Positions 14,276 to 21,783 are shown, counted from the first letter of the stretch. The stretch is 24,839 nucleotides of DNA from an uncultured Corynebacterium sp. (GCF_902489365.1 NZ_CABTZR010000030.1:1-24839), one strand, 5' to 3'. The notes: a model not told the origin generated them from the letters alone. Translations and numbers: made by a program.

Positions 14276-15427
14276 ATGCGCACCTATGAGGAGCACCTTA
14301 CCGCCGTTCGCGCGGCCCTTCGGCAGCCTCGCGCGGTCTCCACTCCCCTAACCAGCGCCTTCGGCCGCCGCGCCGCCGCGACGTACCGTGCGGAGCAGGA
14401 CCTTCCGCCTTTCGATAATTCACAGATGGATGGCTATGCGCTTTCCACATGTGACGGCGGAACCTTCACCGTCGGCCGCACTATCGCGGCGGGGGATCCC
14501 CCGGGCTCGCTCGAGCAAGGCACCGCCCTTCCCATCATGACCGGCGCAAAGGTCCCTGAGGGCACCGTCACCATCGTCCCCGTCGAGCACTGCGAGCCCC
14601 CGCGCTTCCCGGAAGAGGGCGCCACGGTCACTGTGCCGGCAGCCCCCGAGCAGTTCATCCGCCGCGCGGGATCCGATGTCAAGGCAGGCACAACCCTCAT
14701 CAACGAGCACACGCTTCTCGACGCCCCCTCCATCGCCACCCTCGCCTCCCAGGGCCTGACCGAGGTCCTCACCTTCGCGCCCGCCCGCATCCTTATCTGC
14801 ACCGGTGGCGCGGAAATCGGCGGCGACGGCGAGGCCACCATCCCCGATTCCAATGCGCCGATGCTCGCGGCCTTGGCAGCGCAGTTCGGCATCGACGTGG
14901 CTGGCTTCGTGCGCACGAACGACGATCCTTCTGCCCTGCGCGCGGACCTCGCCGAAGCAGTCATCACCCACCGCCCCGATGTCATCGTTACTTCCGGCGG
15001 TATCTCCCACGGAAAGTTCGAGGTCATCCGTCAAATCTTTGAAGAGGATGGCTGGTTCGGCCACGTGGCGCAACAGCCCGGCGGCCCACAGGGCCTGTCC
15101 CGCCTTGGCGACGTCCCCGTGGTCTGCTTCCCCGGCAACCCCATCTCCACGTTGGTGAGCTTCCGCCTCTACTTGGCACCCGTCCTTGGCCGCACGCCGG
15201 CTCCTTTCCACGCACACCTGGTGGAACCCGCGGATGGCCTTAACAACCGCGAACAGTTCCGCCGCGGAACTATCAGTATTTCCGATGGCACCGCCCATGC
15301 CTCCTTCTTGGGCGGCACCAGCTCCCACCTGATGTCCCAGGCCATCGGTGCCACTGCCCTCATCCGCATCCCGGCTAACACGCAGCTTTCAGCCGGCGAC
15401 CTCGTGGAGGTGTTCCCGCTCTCATGA
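14276..15427 (+). CDS. moeA: MoeA, molybdopterin molybdotransferase
   Basis: A 383-residue protein, normal for MoeA. Family signatures are DNSQMDGYA near the N-terminus, the middle MPT-binding domain with IPDSNAPMLAAL and VTSGGISHGKFEV, and FPGNPISTLVSF. MoeA inserts molybdate into adenylylated molybdopterin to finish the cofactor. AGGAAGGA precedes the ATG at 14276. The stop overlaps the start of the mog gene (ATGA), so translation is coupled and the product order follows the pathway. Confidence 0.92.
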   Translation: MRTYEEHLTAVRAALRQPRAVSTPLTSAFGRRAAATYRAEQDLPPFDNSQMDGYALSTCDGGTFTVGRTIAAGDPPGSLEQGTALPIMTGAKVPEGTVTIVPVEHCEPPRFPEEGATVTVPAAPEQFIRRAGSDVKAGTTLINEHTLLDAPSIATLASQGLTEVLTFAPARILICTGGAEIGGDGEATIPDSNAPMLAALAAQFGIDVAGFVRTNDDPSALRADLAEAVITHRPDVIVTSGGISHGKFEVIRQIFEEDGWFGHVAQQPGGPQGLSRLGDVPVVCFPGNPISTLVSFRLYLAPVLGRTPAPFHAHLVEPADGLNNREQFRRGTISISDGTAHASFLGGTSSHLMSQAIGATALIRIPANTQLSAGDLVEVFPLS

Positions 15428-15894
15428 CCCGCCGCGCACTCGTTATTGTTGCCTCGACCCGCGCTGCTACCGGCGAGTACGAGGACCGCTCCGGCCCCAT
15501 CCTGGTGAACTTCCTGCGTGAGCAGGGCTTCGATACCCCGCAGCCCCTCGTTGTCGCGGACGCCGACATCGACTCCGCCCTGGCCACCGCCTTCACCGAT
15601 GCGCCCTCGGTCATCCTCACTTCCGGCGGCACGGGCATCAGTCCGGATGACCAGACTGTCGAGGCGCTCACCCCGCATCTCGAGCGCGAACTGCCCGGCC
15701 TGGCCCATGCCTTCTATGCGCACTCAGCCGGCATCCCCACCGCAGCACTCTCCCGCACGGTTGCTGGCGTATCGCACAAAACCTTCGCCATGGCCCTGCC
15801 CGGCTCCACGGGTGCGGCCAAGGACGGCTGCGCAGTCCTCGAACCGGTTCTTCACCACATCATCAACCAGCTGGAAGGCATCAATGAGCACTAA
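15424..15894 (+). CDS. mog: MogA/MoaB-type molybdopterin adenylyltransferase
   Basis: A 156-residue protein with the MPT-binding motif ILTSGGTGISPDDQTVEAL and the later segment RTVAGVSHKTFAMALPGSTG, AAKDGCAVLEPVLHHII, typical of MogA/MoaB. It transfers AMP to molybdopterin, giving the substrate for MoeA. It overlaps moeA by four bases and moaE by eleven, forming a tight operon. MogA and MoaB cannot be told apart by eye. Confidence 0.9.
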   Translation: MTRRALVIVASTRAATGEYEDRSGPILVNFLREQGFDTPQPLVVADADIDSALATAFTDAPSVILTSGGTGISPDDQTVEALTPHLERELPGLAHAFYAHSAGIPTAALSRTVAGVSHKTFAMALPGSTGAAKDGCAVLEPVLHHIINQLEGINEH

Positions 15895-16303
15895 CTTCGG
15901 CTTACTCGGCGCCCACCTCAGCGCTGAGCCCATCTCCGCCCCGGACATCGCCACCGCTGAAACCGGCGCCGTCGTTGTATTCGACGGCATCGTGCGCAAC
16001 CACGACTCCGGCCGGGGTGTGAAACTCCTTACCTACACCGCGCATCCCACTGCCCAAGAAGAAATCGAGCGCGTCGCCGGTGACGTCGCCGCCGCCTTCC
16101 CTGCCGTCCGCCTCTGGTGCGCGCACCGCACTGGAGCACTAGAAATCGGCGAATCCGCCTTCATCGTCGCCGCCGCCTCCGCACACCGCAAGGATGCCTT
16201 CGAAGCAGCCTCTACCTGCGCCGACCGCGTCAAAGCGGAAGTCCCCATCTGGAAGGAACAGCTGCACACCGATGACACCACCACCTGGGTAGGCCTGGAA
16301 TGA
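15884..16303 (+). CDS. moaE: MoaE, large subunit of molybdopterin synthase
   Basis: A 139-residue protein with GAVVVFDGIVRNHDSGRGV near the start and the hallmark AHRKDAFEAASTCADRVKAEV-PIWKEQ, which holds the active-site lysines (RVK and WKE). MoaE pairs with thiocarboxylated MoaD to put two sulfurs into precursor Z. The frame overlaps mog by 11 bases. It is the last Moco gene before the accessory insertion; moeB resumes 2.1 kb later on the same strand. Confidence 0.9.
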   Translation: MSTNFGLLGAHLSAEPISAPDIATAETGAVVVFDGIVRNHDSGRGVKLLTYTAHPTAQEEIERVAGDVAAAFPAVRLWCAHRTGALEIGESAFIVAAASAHRKDAFEAASTCADRVKAEVPIWKEQLHTDDTTTWVGLE

Positions 16304-16326
16304 ACAGTCAGCGAGGGAAAATTTAA

Positions 16327-16476
16327 GTCCTTGTCGGTCAAAGCTTTGTTGAAACCGGAAAGCTTCCATCGCCTAAAGAAATTATGGCTGAAACAGGTAT
16401 GTCCGGGTCTACTGTCAAGACGGCAATTGCGAGAACTGCCGTCTTGACAGACGAGGGGACAACCCTACGACGTTAG
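16327..16476 (+). pseudogene. GntR-like winged-helix regulator fragment
   Basis: An open frame of 49 codons, closed upstream by TAA and ending at TAG, reads SFVETGKLPSPKEIMAETGM and then SGSTVKTAIARTAVL. This matches the second half of a GntR DNA-binding domain (usually GxLPSExxLAxxxGVSRxTVRxAL). There is no start codon with a ribosome binding site, the first helix is missing and no effector domain follows. It is probably the leftover of a regulator that came with the accessory segment. A 14-base perfect inverted repeat (16412-16425 and 16437-16450) lies within it. Confidence 0.5.
16412..16450. repeat. 14-base perfect inverted repeat
   Basis: CTGTCAAGACGGCA (16412-16425) and its exact complement TGCCGTCTTGACAG (16437-16450) flank an 11-base loop. 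No T-run follows on either strand, so it is not a standard intrinsic terminator. It lies within the GntR-like fragment and could be a cruciform, a recombination site or a stable RNA hairpin. Confidence 0.6.
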
Positions 16477-16482
16477 GTAGGT

Positions 16483-16510
16483 TGGACAATGGGTAAACAT
16501 TCATTGTCCA
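16483..16510 (-). terminator. Hairpin at the end of the bacteriocin pair
   Basis: TGGACAATG (16483-16491) pairs with CATTGTCCA (16502-16510) across a ten-base loop. On the minus strand it starts over the stop codon of the small membrane protein. There is no U-run, so terminator activity is uncertain. Confidence 0.4.
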
Positions 16511-16701
16511 CGTCCGGTTGTTTGAGAACCATTTTCCGAGTTTTGCGCCCTTCCTATTAATGCGGTTATGCCTGCGCTCAATAGGGCTATCAAGGCGACT
16601 ATCCAGCCAATGCCAGAGTACTCAACCTTGAAGGTCGTGAATATCGCCCCAGCAGCAGCGATAAATAGAAAAGAGGCAGTTAGTTGTCTCATTTCTATCA
16701 T
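16501..16701 (-). CDS. Small two-helix membrane protein, putative bacteriocin immunity
   Basis: A 66-residue protein with two membrane helices, QLTASFLFIAAAGAIFTTF and GIGWIVALIALLSAGITALI, and a polar tail. Its ATG abuts the TAG of the bacteriocin-like gene (TAGATG), so it is translationally coupled; a second ATG three codons later is also possible. Small hydrophobic proteins directly after a membrane-active bacteriocin gene are typically immunity proteins, hence the inference. No family is recognised. Confidence 0.6.
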   Translation of the reverse strand: MIEMRQLTASFLFIAAAGAIFTTFKVEYSGIGWIVALIALLSAGITALIGRAQNSENGSQTTGRGQ

Positions 16702-17448
16702 CTATTCCCATGAATTAAAAGCGCATCCCTCAATCACTCCAACTGTTGCCCCTGTAGCTGCAGATATGCATAGAAGGCAAGCCGTGCCTAGTGTAACAAG
16801 GCATCCCGCACTGCAAGCAATGCTCAGAGCTGCAACCGCCCATGAAGCGATTCCTTGGCTGCTCAAGCAATCGTTGAGAGCTCCCCAATTCATTCCGTAG
16901 GGGGTTACCATTCTCTCGCTGGGGGATGATGGATTGGTTGTCTGAGCGCCAACCTCCACAAACTCTTCCTTTTGTAAATCTCCGTTAACGAAGACGCTCA
17001 CGGTTCCGGTGGTCTCCGTTGCTTGGGCAAGATTGATTTGAACGGTGTTCTCGAGAGTTCCCGTGGGAGAGAAACCTGCTACGGCTATGCTTCCATCCGT
17101 TAGTCCTTTAATCGGGGCGGAAGCATAGTAATATCCCTCAGGCGTTTGCTTGACGGAAATCGATTTATAATCAATAAACTGACCATTTTTCAGAACTGCA
17201 TCCTCATTAAATGCTTTCTTCATTGAAGATTCGAACGAGGCTGCTTCAGCACCTAGGATCTGTCTATTTTCCTGCTCGGCTTGGGCGTTGTGGGCCAGTG
17301 AGTCAATTGCTGCACTGTTTGTAAACTCTGGTTCCGTTTCAGGGGATTGTGTTGATGGTGAGGCTTGGACTGCCATTGCTGGTGGCTGGGCCGTCGCCGT
17401 AGATACGGCAATAAAAGCTGCGGCTAGGCCTTTTGCTACTTTATGCAT
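16702..17448 (-). CDS. Secreted halocin-C8-like bacteriocin precursor
   Basis: A 248-residue preprotein. Residues 1-26 are a Sec signal peptide (MHKVAKGLAAAFIAVSTATA, with AMA cleavage). Residues 27-185 form a polar pro-region. The C-terminal 60 residues are hydrophobic, rich in small residues and carry six cysteines (C194, C212, C216, C224, C227, C242), including ALSIACSAGCLVTLGTACLL. This layout, pro-protein plus Cys-rich hydrophobic C-terminal domain, matches the halocin C8-like bacteriocin family, in which the C-terminal peptide is the toxin and the pro-region of halocin C8 acts as immunity. The start at 17448 has AAGGAG six bases upstream; the frame is open to 17532 but without a better start. 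AT-rich composition compared with the Moco genes suggests transfer. Confidence 0.72.
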   Translation of the reverse strand: MHKVAKGLAAAFIAVSTATAQPPAMAVQASPSTQSPETEPEFTNSAAIDSLAHNAQAEQENRQILGAEAASFESSMKKAFNEDAVLKNGQFIDYKSISVKQTPEGYYYASAPIKGLTDGSIAVAGFSPTGTLENTVQINLAQATETTGTVSVFVNGDLQKEEFVEVGAQTTNPSSPSERMVTPYGMNWGALNDCLSSQGIASWAVAALSIACSAGCLVTLGTACLLCISAATGATVGVIEGCAFNSWE

Positions 17449-17870
17449 CCTGCGCTCCTTAGAGAATCTAGTTGGTGGTTGAGTCCCACATTGCCGACTG
17501 GTGGGATATGCCCATTTTCTACTTTTATGCACTATTTAACTCATGAAACCTGAGAAGAGGATACGAAAGTACCCTATTGGTGAAAAGGGGAACATTTGTG
17601 GACGAAGAATGGTTATCCTGAAGGGTTGTTTTTGGATGATGAGGAACCTTGTTCTCAGGGAAACGTACGGAGTCGGCGGCAGGCGGAACATGGGCATGTT
17701 TAAAATCACGCGGCGAGTTGTTGAAAAGAACCGTAGCGATTAACTGTTGCGTGTGGCATGAGTGCAAGGTTTTGGCGTTGCCGCGGAAGTCGCGCACGCG
17801 ACTTCTTTGCCCCGCGTGATTGTCGCGTCCTGGCGTTCGCAGTCGCGTCTAGCGATTGCCTAACACGACC

Positions 17871-17896
17871 ATAGCCGCCGAAACCTCGGCGGCTAT
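17871..17896 (+). terminator. Strong GC-rich hairpin
   Basis: ATAGCCGCCGA and TCGGCGGCTAT form a perfect 11-base stem around AACC. Only TCTATG follows, not a U-run, so it is a terminator candidate or element end of uncertain orientation. Confidence 0.4.
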
Positions 17897-17991
17897 TCTA
17901 TGCTGAACTCACCTGACGAGTGCTTAGGCACTCTGGGTCATGGAACTCTGGGTCATGGGTCATGGTACATTTGCAGTAAACGTGCTTCCGC

Positions 17992-18156
17992 ACTCCGTGC
18001 GGGGCGTGCCAGGGGAGCGACAACCACGTCAACCACCACAACGGCTACCGCCACCGACCACTGGATACACGGATTGGCACCGTCGATGTGACTGTCCCGA
18101 AACTACGCCACAGTTCCTTCTTCCCTGACTGGCTGTTAGAACGAGGGTGTGATTAG
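17992..18156 (+). mobile_element. IS256-family (Mutator) transposase remnant
   Basis: One frame reads NHHNGYRHRPLDTRIGTVDV followed by TVPKLRHSSFFPDWLLERG and then a stop (TAG at 18154). This is the N-terminal signature of IS256-type transposases (RNGYRxRxxDTRxGTxxxxxPKLRxGxFFPxWLLERR). The upstream CQGSDNHV part fits the region before it. No DDE catalytic domain follows and no terminal repeats are visible, so only a scar remains. It marks the accessory segment between moaE and moeB as an insertion hot spot. Confidence 0.75.
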
Positions 18157-18442
18157 TCCGTTGATGGCCAGCGCAGCCGACTTTGCTAACGCGAAAAGAC
18201 TCGTTAGTTTCAGTGGTGCCCTAAACGATAAAAGCAACATGGCTGAGGCGAAGAAACCAAACAGGCTAGGTGCACCACTCTCACCACGCTCGCCCTATGT
18301 CAGAGTTGACGAAAACCAGCGGCTTTCTCAAACTCGCAGATAGGATGATGTTGTGGAGGTAGAAATCGCAACGATCGAGTGGGCCTCATAAGAAATAATT
18401 TGGAACGAAGACAAAGCTTAGGAAAACTCGGAGCACTTCAGA

Positions 18443-19525
18443 ATGAGTCCACGCTACGCACGACAGGAAACCCTGTGGGGAACTGACACTCAAAAGCTCC
18501 TGGCTAACGCCACCATCGCCGTCATCGGCGCCGGCGGCTTGGGCTCGCCTGCCCTGCTTTACTTGGCAGGCGCCGGCGTGGGGCGCATCCTGCTTTTCGA
18601 CGACGACCTCGTCTCCCTCTCCAACCTGCACCGCCAAGTCATCCACAGCGCAGCGACCGTGGGCCAGCCCAAAACCGAATCCGCCGCCGCGGCCTTGAAC
18701 GCCCTCAACCCCGAGTGCACCGTCGAGCAGTTCTCGCGCCTCACACCTGACACCGCCCTGGCGCAACTGCGCGGCGCTGACCTCATCATCGACGGCACCG
18801 ATAACTTCTACTCCCGCCACCTGGCCTCCTGGGCTGCCCATGAGCTGGGCATTCCGCACGTGTGGGCCTCACTTCTGGGATACGACGCGCAGCTGACCGT
18901 CTTCCACTCCGGCCACGGCCCGGTCTACGAGGACCTCTTCCCCACCGACCCCCAGGTACCCTCCTGCTCACAGGCCGGCGTGATGGGCCCGGTCGTCGGC
19001 GTGGCCGGCTCCGCCTTGGCGGTGGAGGCGCTTAAGCTCCTCACGGGCATCGGCACCCCGCTCATCGGCAAACTGGGGTATTACGATTCCCTCGCCGGGA
19101 CCTGGGAATACATCCCCGTGCGCGCGAACGGCGCCACCCCGGCACGCCCCGACAACCCCACGGATATCCGCGAGATCCCAAAGGACGCCACGCTTATCGA
19201 CGTCCGCACATCCCCCGAGCGCGCTACCTCCCTCATCCCCGGCTCGCAGCACTTCCCACTCGATGGCATCCTCGCCGGCCACAACCCACCACTAGCCCCC
19301 AGCGACCTTGCGGTGCTCTACTGCGCCAGCGGCCTGCGCTCCGCCCAGGCCGTCGACGCCCTGCGCGCCCGTGGCTTCAGCAACGTCTACTCGCTGCGCG
19401 GCGGCATCGACGCTTGGCAAGAACACATCTCCGAGCTTGAGGCCGAAGCCGCTGCCGCACGCCGAGGCGATCTGGAGACCATCTCTCTCGATGACCTAGA
19501 GGCCGAGCAGGGCGTGGCCGACTAG
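18443..19525 (+). CDS. moeB: MoeB-type adenylyltransferase fused to rhodanese (MoeZ-like)
   Basis: A 360-residue fusion. Residues 1-245 are a ThiF/MoeB E1 domain: GAGGLGS (29-35), the DDD at 53-55, LSNLHRQ (Arg-Gln pair), GTDNFYSRH, and the conserved C175 in PSCSQAGVMGPVVG. Residues 246-330 are a rhodanese domain with active Cys294 in the loop CASGLR. The enzyme adenylates the C-terminus of MoaD and passes sulfur to it. The zinc CxxC seen in E. coli MoeB (CYRCLFP) is replaced by VYEDLFP, and the distal pair is also missing. The last 30 residues are an acidic extra tail. GGAG lies about ten bases before the ATG. It belongs with moeA-mog-moaE but is separated from them by accessory DNA. Confidence 0.9.
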   Translation: MSPRYARQETLWGTDTQKLLANATIAVIGAGGLGSPALLYLAGAGVGRILLFDDDLVSLSNLHRQVIHSAATVGQPKTESAAAALNALNPECTVEQFSRLTPDTALAQLRGADLIIDGTDNFYSRHLASWAAHELGIPHVWASLLGYDAQLTVFHSGHGPVYEDLFPTDPQVPSCSQAGVMGPVVGVAGSALAVEALKLLTGIGTPLIGKLGYYDSLAGTWEYIPVRANGATPARPDNPTDIREIPKDATLIDVRTSPERATSLIPGSQHFPLDGILAGHNPPLAPSDLAVLYCASGLRSAQAVDALRARGFSNVYSLRGGIDAWQEHISELEAEAAAARRGDLETISLDDLEAEQGVAD

Positions 19526-19978
19526 CTTCACGCCGCTCGCTGAGAGGTTTTCTAACCCCCTAACCCGGCGGCGCCACCCTCTCGACATCACTTTGGCTAC
19601 ATGGTCCCTTTAGTTTGGTCCCCATACTCTGGTCCCTGCTCACCGCAAAGGGACCATTTACAGCCAGTTTCCTGCGCCCAGATGGTCCTTTTGCTCAGTG
19701 AAAGGACCAAAGTGAAGAGACCAATATGAAGGGACCAATATGAAGGGACCATCTTTGCCCCCTTCATCGGCCAATCAGCCCCAAGAGTCAGTACTACTTG
19801 CCCCACAAAGGGTTCCCCTCACATGGTTCTGGTCAGAGGGTTTGTTTGCACCCAAACGAACCATCTACCTAGGCACAGGTGGTTTACTTGCCCCCAAGCG
19901 AACCTTATGACTGGAACCATGTAAGAATCCGACTCCCGCAGCGCAGCCAACAACAGGCCACCTTGTAAGCTCACTGCC
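19526..19978. repeat. Arrays of TGGTCCC/GGGACCA with 14-base period, no gene
   Basis: TGGTCCC starts at 19602, 19616 and 19630, exactly 14 bases apart. The reverse orientation follows at 19650 (GGGACCA), TGGTCCT at 19683, then AGGACCA, GAGACCA, GGGACCA and GGGACCA at 19703, 19717, 19731 and 19745, again exactly 14 apart. The last three units share AATATGAA. Further on, TGCACCCAAACGAACC (19847) and TGCCCCCAAGCGAACC (19889) are near-identical copies 42 bases apart. The opposite arrays can pair into long hairpins. No convincing protein is encoded. Confidence 0.85.
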
Positions 19979-20710
19979 ATGAGAAGCCGCCAGTATTACG
20001 TCGCCACCGCTGTGGTGTGTGCTCTCACGCTGGTATACATGCTGCTGCGCTGGGATTCGGTGCCTGATCCCATCCCGGTCCACTTTGATGGCTCGGGCAA
20101 TCCGGACCGCTTCGAACCCAAGTCTTTCTTCAACGCAACGGTCCTGGTGTGGATCGGCGTTGTGTTCGCCATTGTGCTGCCGCTGTGCGTGCCACCAGTC
20201 TCGCTGGCGCGAAAGACAGCACAGGTTCCGGCGGAGTCAGCGATTCCTTTCTCCGAGGCCACGGCACAGCGCGCGGAGCTGCTCACACAGAAGACCGCCA
20301 TGTTCGTTGCCCAGACAGTGTTCGCCATGACAGTCTGCTTATGCCTTTCCGCCGTCGGCACCGTCATTCCGGACATCCCCCTCTCCAGCTTTCTCCTCGT
20401 GGCCGCGTGGATAGCCTTCACTGTGTTCGTCATGGTTCAGGGCGTCCGGTTAACGCTGACATCTGCGAAGGACGTGAAAGCCATACCAACTGACCAGGAT
20501 GAACAGGTTCGCAACACAGCGCTCCGCTTTGCCGGTGGCATGGGAGTCTACAAAGAACCTAAAGACCCGATGAGCATGGCAGTCTTTTCCACGAATCCTT
20601 CGAAGCTGCAGATCAACACCGCGCACGAACCGGGACGGCGCTACCTATGGCGCATGGGCATCGCTCTAGCCGCATCCATGGCATTCTGCGTGCTCATCGC
20701 CGTACTCTAG
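19979..20710 (+). CDS. DUF1648-domain membrane protein
   Basis: A 243-residue protein. The first helix followed by LRWDSVPDPIPVHFDGSGNP and DRFEPKSFF is the DUF1648 signature (LPdxvPvHFdxxGxpdrw), also found in SdpI-like immunity proteins and in some transport regulators. Further helices lie around residues 50-70, 98-118, 133-155 and 223-243. The last part (MSMAVFSTNPSKLQINTAHE) is soluble. Its function is unknown. The next gene starts five bases after its stop, so the sirtuin is probably co-transcribed. Confidence 0.75.
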   Translation: MRSRQYYVATAVVCALTLVYMLLRWDSVPDPIPVHFDGSGNPDRFEPKSFFNATVLVWIGVVFAIVLPLCVPPVSLARKTAQVPAESAIPFSEATAQRAELLTQKTAMFVAQTVFAMTVCLCLSAVGTVIPDIPLSSFLLVAAWIAFTVFVMVQGVRLTLTSAKDVKAIPTDQDEQVRNTALRFAGGMGVYKEPKDPMSMAVFSTNPSKLQINTAHEPGRRYLWRMGIALAASMAFCVLIAVL

Positions 20711-20714
20711 ATGC

Positions 20715-21458
20715 ATGGAGCACCTGTTTGAGCGCGCACACTCGATTCTTTCCGATGCCACCCACGTTGAGGTTTTCACCGGCGCGGGCATGAGCGCGGA
20801 CAGCGGCATCGCCACGTACCGCGATGCGCAGACGGGCATTTGGGAGAACGTGGATCCGGTCGCAATGGCGTCGATAAGCGCATGGCGTAATGAACCAAAG
20901 CCCATGTTCGCCTGGTATCTGTGGCGCGCCCGGCTGGCGCAGCGGGCCGAGCCCAACGCCGGGCACCACGCAATTGCTGCCGCACGCGGCATGACGGTGA
21001 CCACGCAAAACATCGATAACCTGCACGAGCGCGCCGGAAGCCAGGACGTGGTTCACCTACACGGCTCCTTGTTCGCCTTCCGCTGCACCGACTGCGATAC
21101 GCCGTATGACGAGGACATTGCACTGCCGAACGAACCGGTCGAGAGCATCACCCCACCCGAATGCCCCGTGTGCGGCGGGCTCGTACGCCCGGGCGTGGTG
21201 TGGTTCGGCGAGGCCCTGCCCGACGACGAATGGGCCGAGGCCGAGCGCCGCATGTCCACCGCGGACGCGCTGCTCATCGTTGGAACCTCCGGCGTGGTCT
21301 ACCCTGCCGCCGGCCTGCCGCAGATTGCCCACGCGCGCGGCATCCCCATCGTGGAAGTCACCCCGCAGCCCACGGACCTCTCGCCGCTTGCCAGCGTGGT
21401 GGTCACCGCCACCGCAGCGGAGGCGCTACCTCGCATCCTGGCGGGGCGGATCGGATAA
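20715..21458 (+). CDS. cobB: NAD-dependent protein deacylase, SIR2/CobB family
   Basis: A 247-residue sirtuin with every core motif: GAGMSADSGIATYRD (NAD binding), TQNIDNLHERAG, the catalytic H116 in HLHGS, zinc cysteines C124, C127, C150 and C153, and GTSGVVYPAAGLP. Y68 and R71 (WYLWRAR) match the YxxR pocket of class III sirtuins such as SIRT5 and CobB, which binds succinyl and malonyl lysines, so desuccinylase or demalonylase activity is likely in addition to deacetylation. The enzyme uses NAD and is cytoplasmic. It follows the DUF1648 gene closely. Confidence 0.92.
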   Translation: MEHLFERAHSILSDATHVEVFTGAGMSADSGIATYRDAQTGIWENVDPVAMASISAWRNEPKPMFAWYLWRARLAQRAEPNAGHHAIAAARGMTVTTQNIDNLHERAGSQDVVHLHGSLFAFRCTDCDTPYDEDIALPNEPVESITPPECPVCGGLVRPGVVWFGEALPDDEWAEAERRMSTADALLIVGTSGVVYPAAGLPQIAHARGIPIVEVTPQPTDLSPLASVVVTATAAEALPRILAGRIG

Positions 21459-21493
21459 ACAGCAACCCGATATCCCGCGACCCTTGCCCACCG

Positions 21494-21514
21494 AAATGTA
21501 CAAGATGTACATTT
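21494..21514. promoter_or_regulatory. Palindromic operator of the toxin-antitoxin pair
   Basis: AAATGTAC-AAGAT-GTACATTT is a perfect dyad with two TGTACA hexamers (21497-21502 and 21506-21511) six bases before the antitoxin ATG. YefM/Phd-type antitoxins are known to bind TGTACA palindromes, so this is the probable autorepression site. Confidence 0.7.
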
Positions 21515-21519
21515 GCAGT

Positions 21520-21774
21520 ATGAAAACGATGTCAGTGGCATCCAGCCAATTCCGCCAATCCCAAAGCCAAATTCTTGAAGAGGCACAGCACACACCCGTC
21601 GCCATCACTAGTCGTGGAAGCCGGATTCGCGCTTTTGTCGTCTCTCCTTCATTTTTCGCCCGCGCAGTCGAAGCACTAGAAGATCGTGAGGATGTTCAGA
21701 CCGCAGAGATTGCCCGAGGAGAGTCCGTAGAGATTTCACACGAAGACCTCAAAAAAGAACTCGGACTCACCTAA
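21520..21774 (+). CDS. Phd/YefM-family antitoxin
   Basis: An 84-residue protein: MKTMSVASSQFRQSQSQILE, then PVAITSRGSRIRAFVVSPSFF, the Phd/YefM DNA-binding fold (strand, helix, hairpin RGxxxAxxxxxxxF). The acidic C-terminal half (EALEDREDVQTAEIARGESV) would wrap the toxin. It is nine bases ahead of the RelE-type toxin and carries a TGTACA operator. The antitoxin should repress its own promoter alone or together with the toxin. Confidence 0.85.
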   Translation: MKTMSVASSQFRQSQSQILEEAQHTPVAITSRGSRIRAFVVSPSFFARAVEALEDREDVQTAEIARGESVEISHEDLKKELGLT

Positions 21775-21783
21775 TCGCCTTCT

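Larger units (their letters stand above)
17449..18442. other. Accessory gap with remnants, upstream of moeB
   Basis: No intact gene is visible. TCCCAC (17484-17489) and GTGGGA (17501-17506) form a dyad in the bacteriocin leader or promoter. A 39-codon plus-strand frame (17584-17703) with a possible TTG start after AAAAGGGG contains WTKNGYPEGLFLDDEEP; I do not recognise it. A hairpin GAAGTCGC/GCGACTTC followed by TTT lies at 17786-17805, another (11-base stem, loop AACC) at 17871-17896. ACTCTGGGTCATGG is tandemly repeated at 17930 and 17945. An IS256-type remnant covers about 17992-18156. The last 280 bases before moeB show nothing clear. Confidence 0.6.

Noticed and set aside
14420..15328. 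302-codon minus-strand frame over moeA
   Set aside because: No family motif; moeA on the plus strand has every signature.
17525..17797. 90-codon minus-strand frame upstream of the bacteriocin gene
   Set aside because: Low-complexity polar composition, no start signals and no recognisable domain.
19602..19751. CRISPR array
   Set aside because: The period is 14 bases with seven-base cores, far shorter than a CRISPR repeat plus spacer, and both orientations occur.
19597..19806. 69-codon minus-strand frame in the repeat region
   Set aside because: Its repeated residues come only from the TGGTCCC units; there is no ribosome binding site and no domain.
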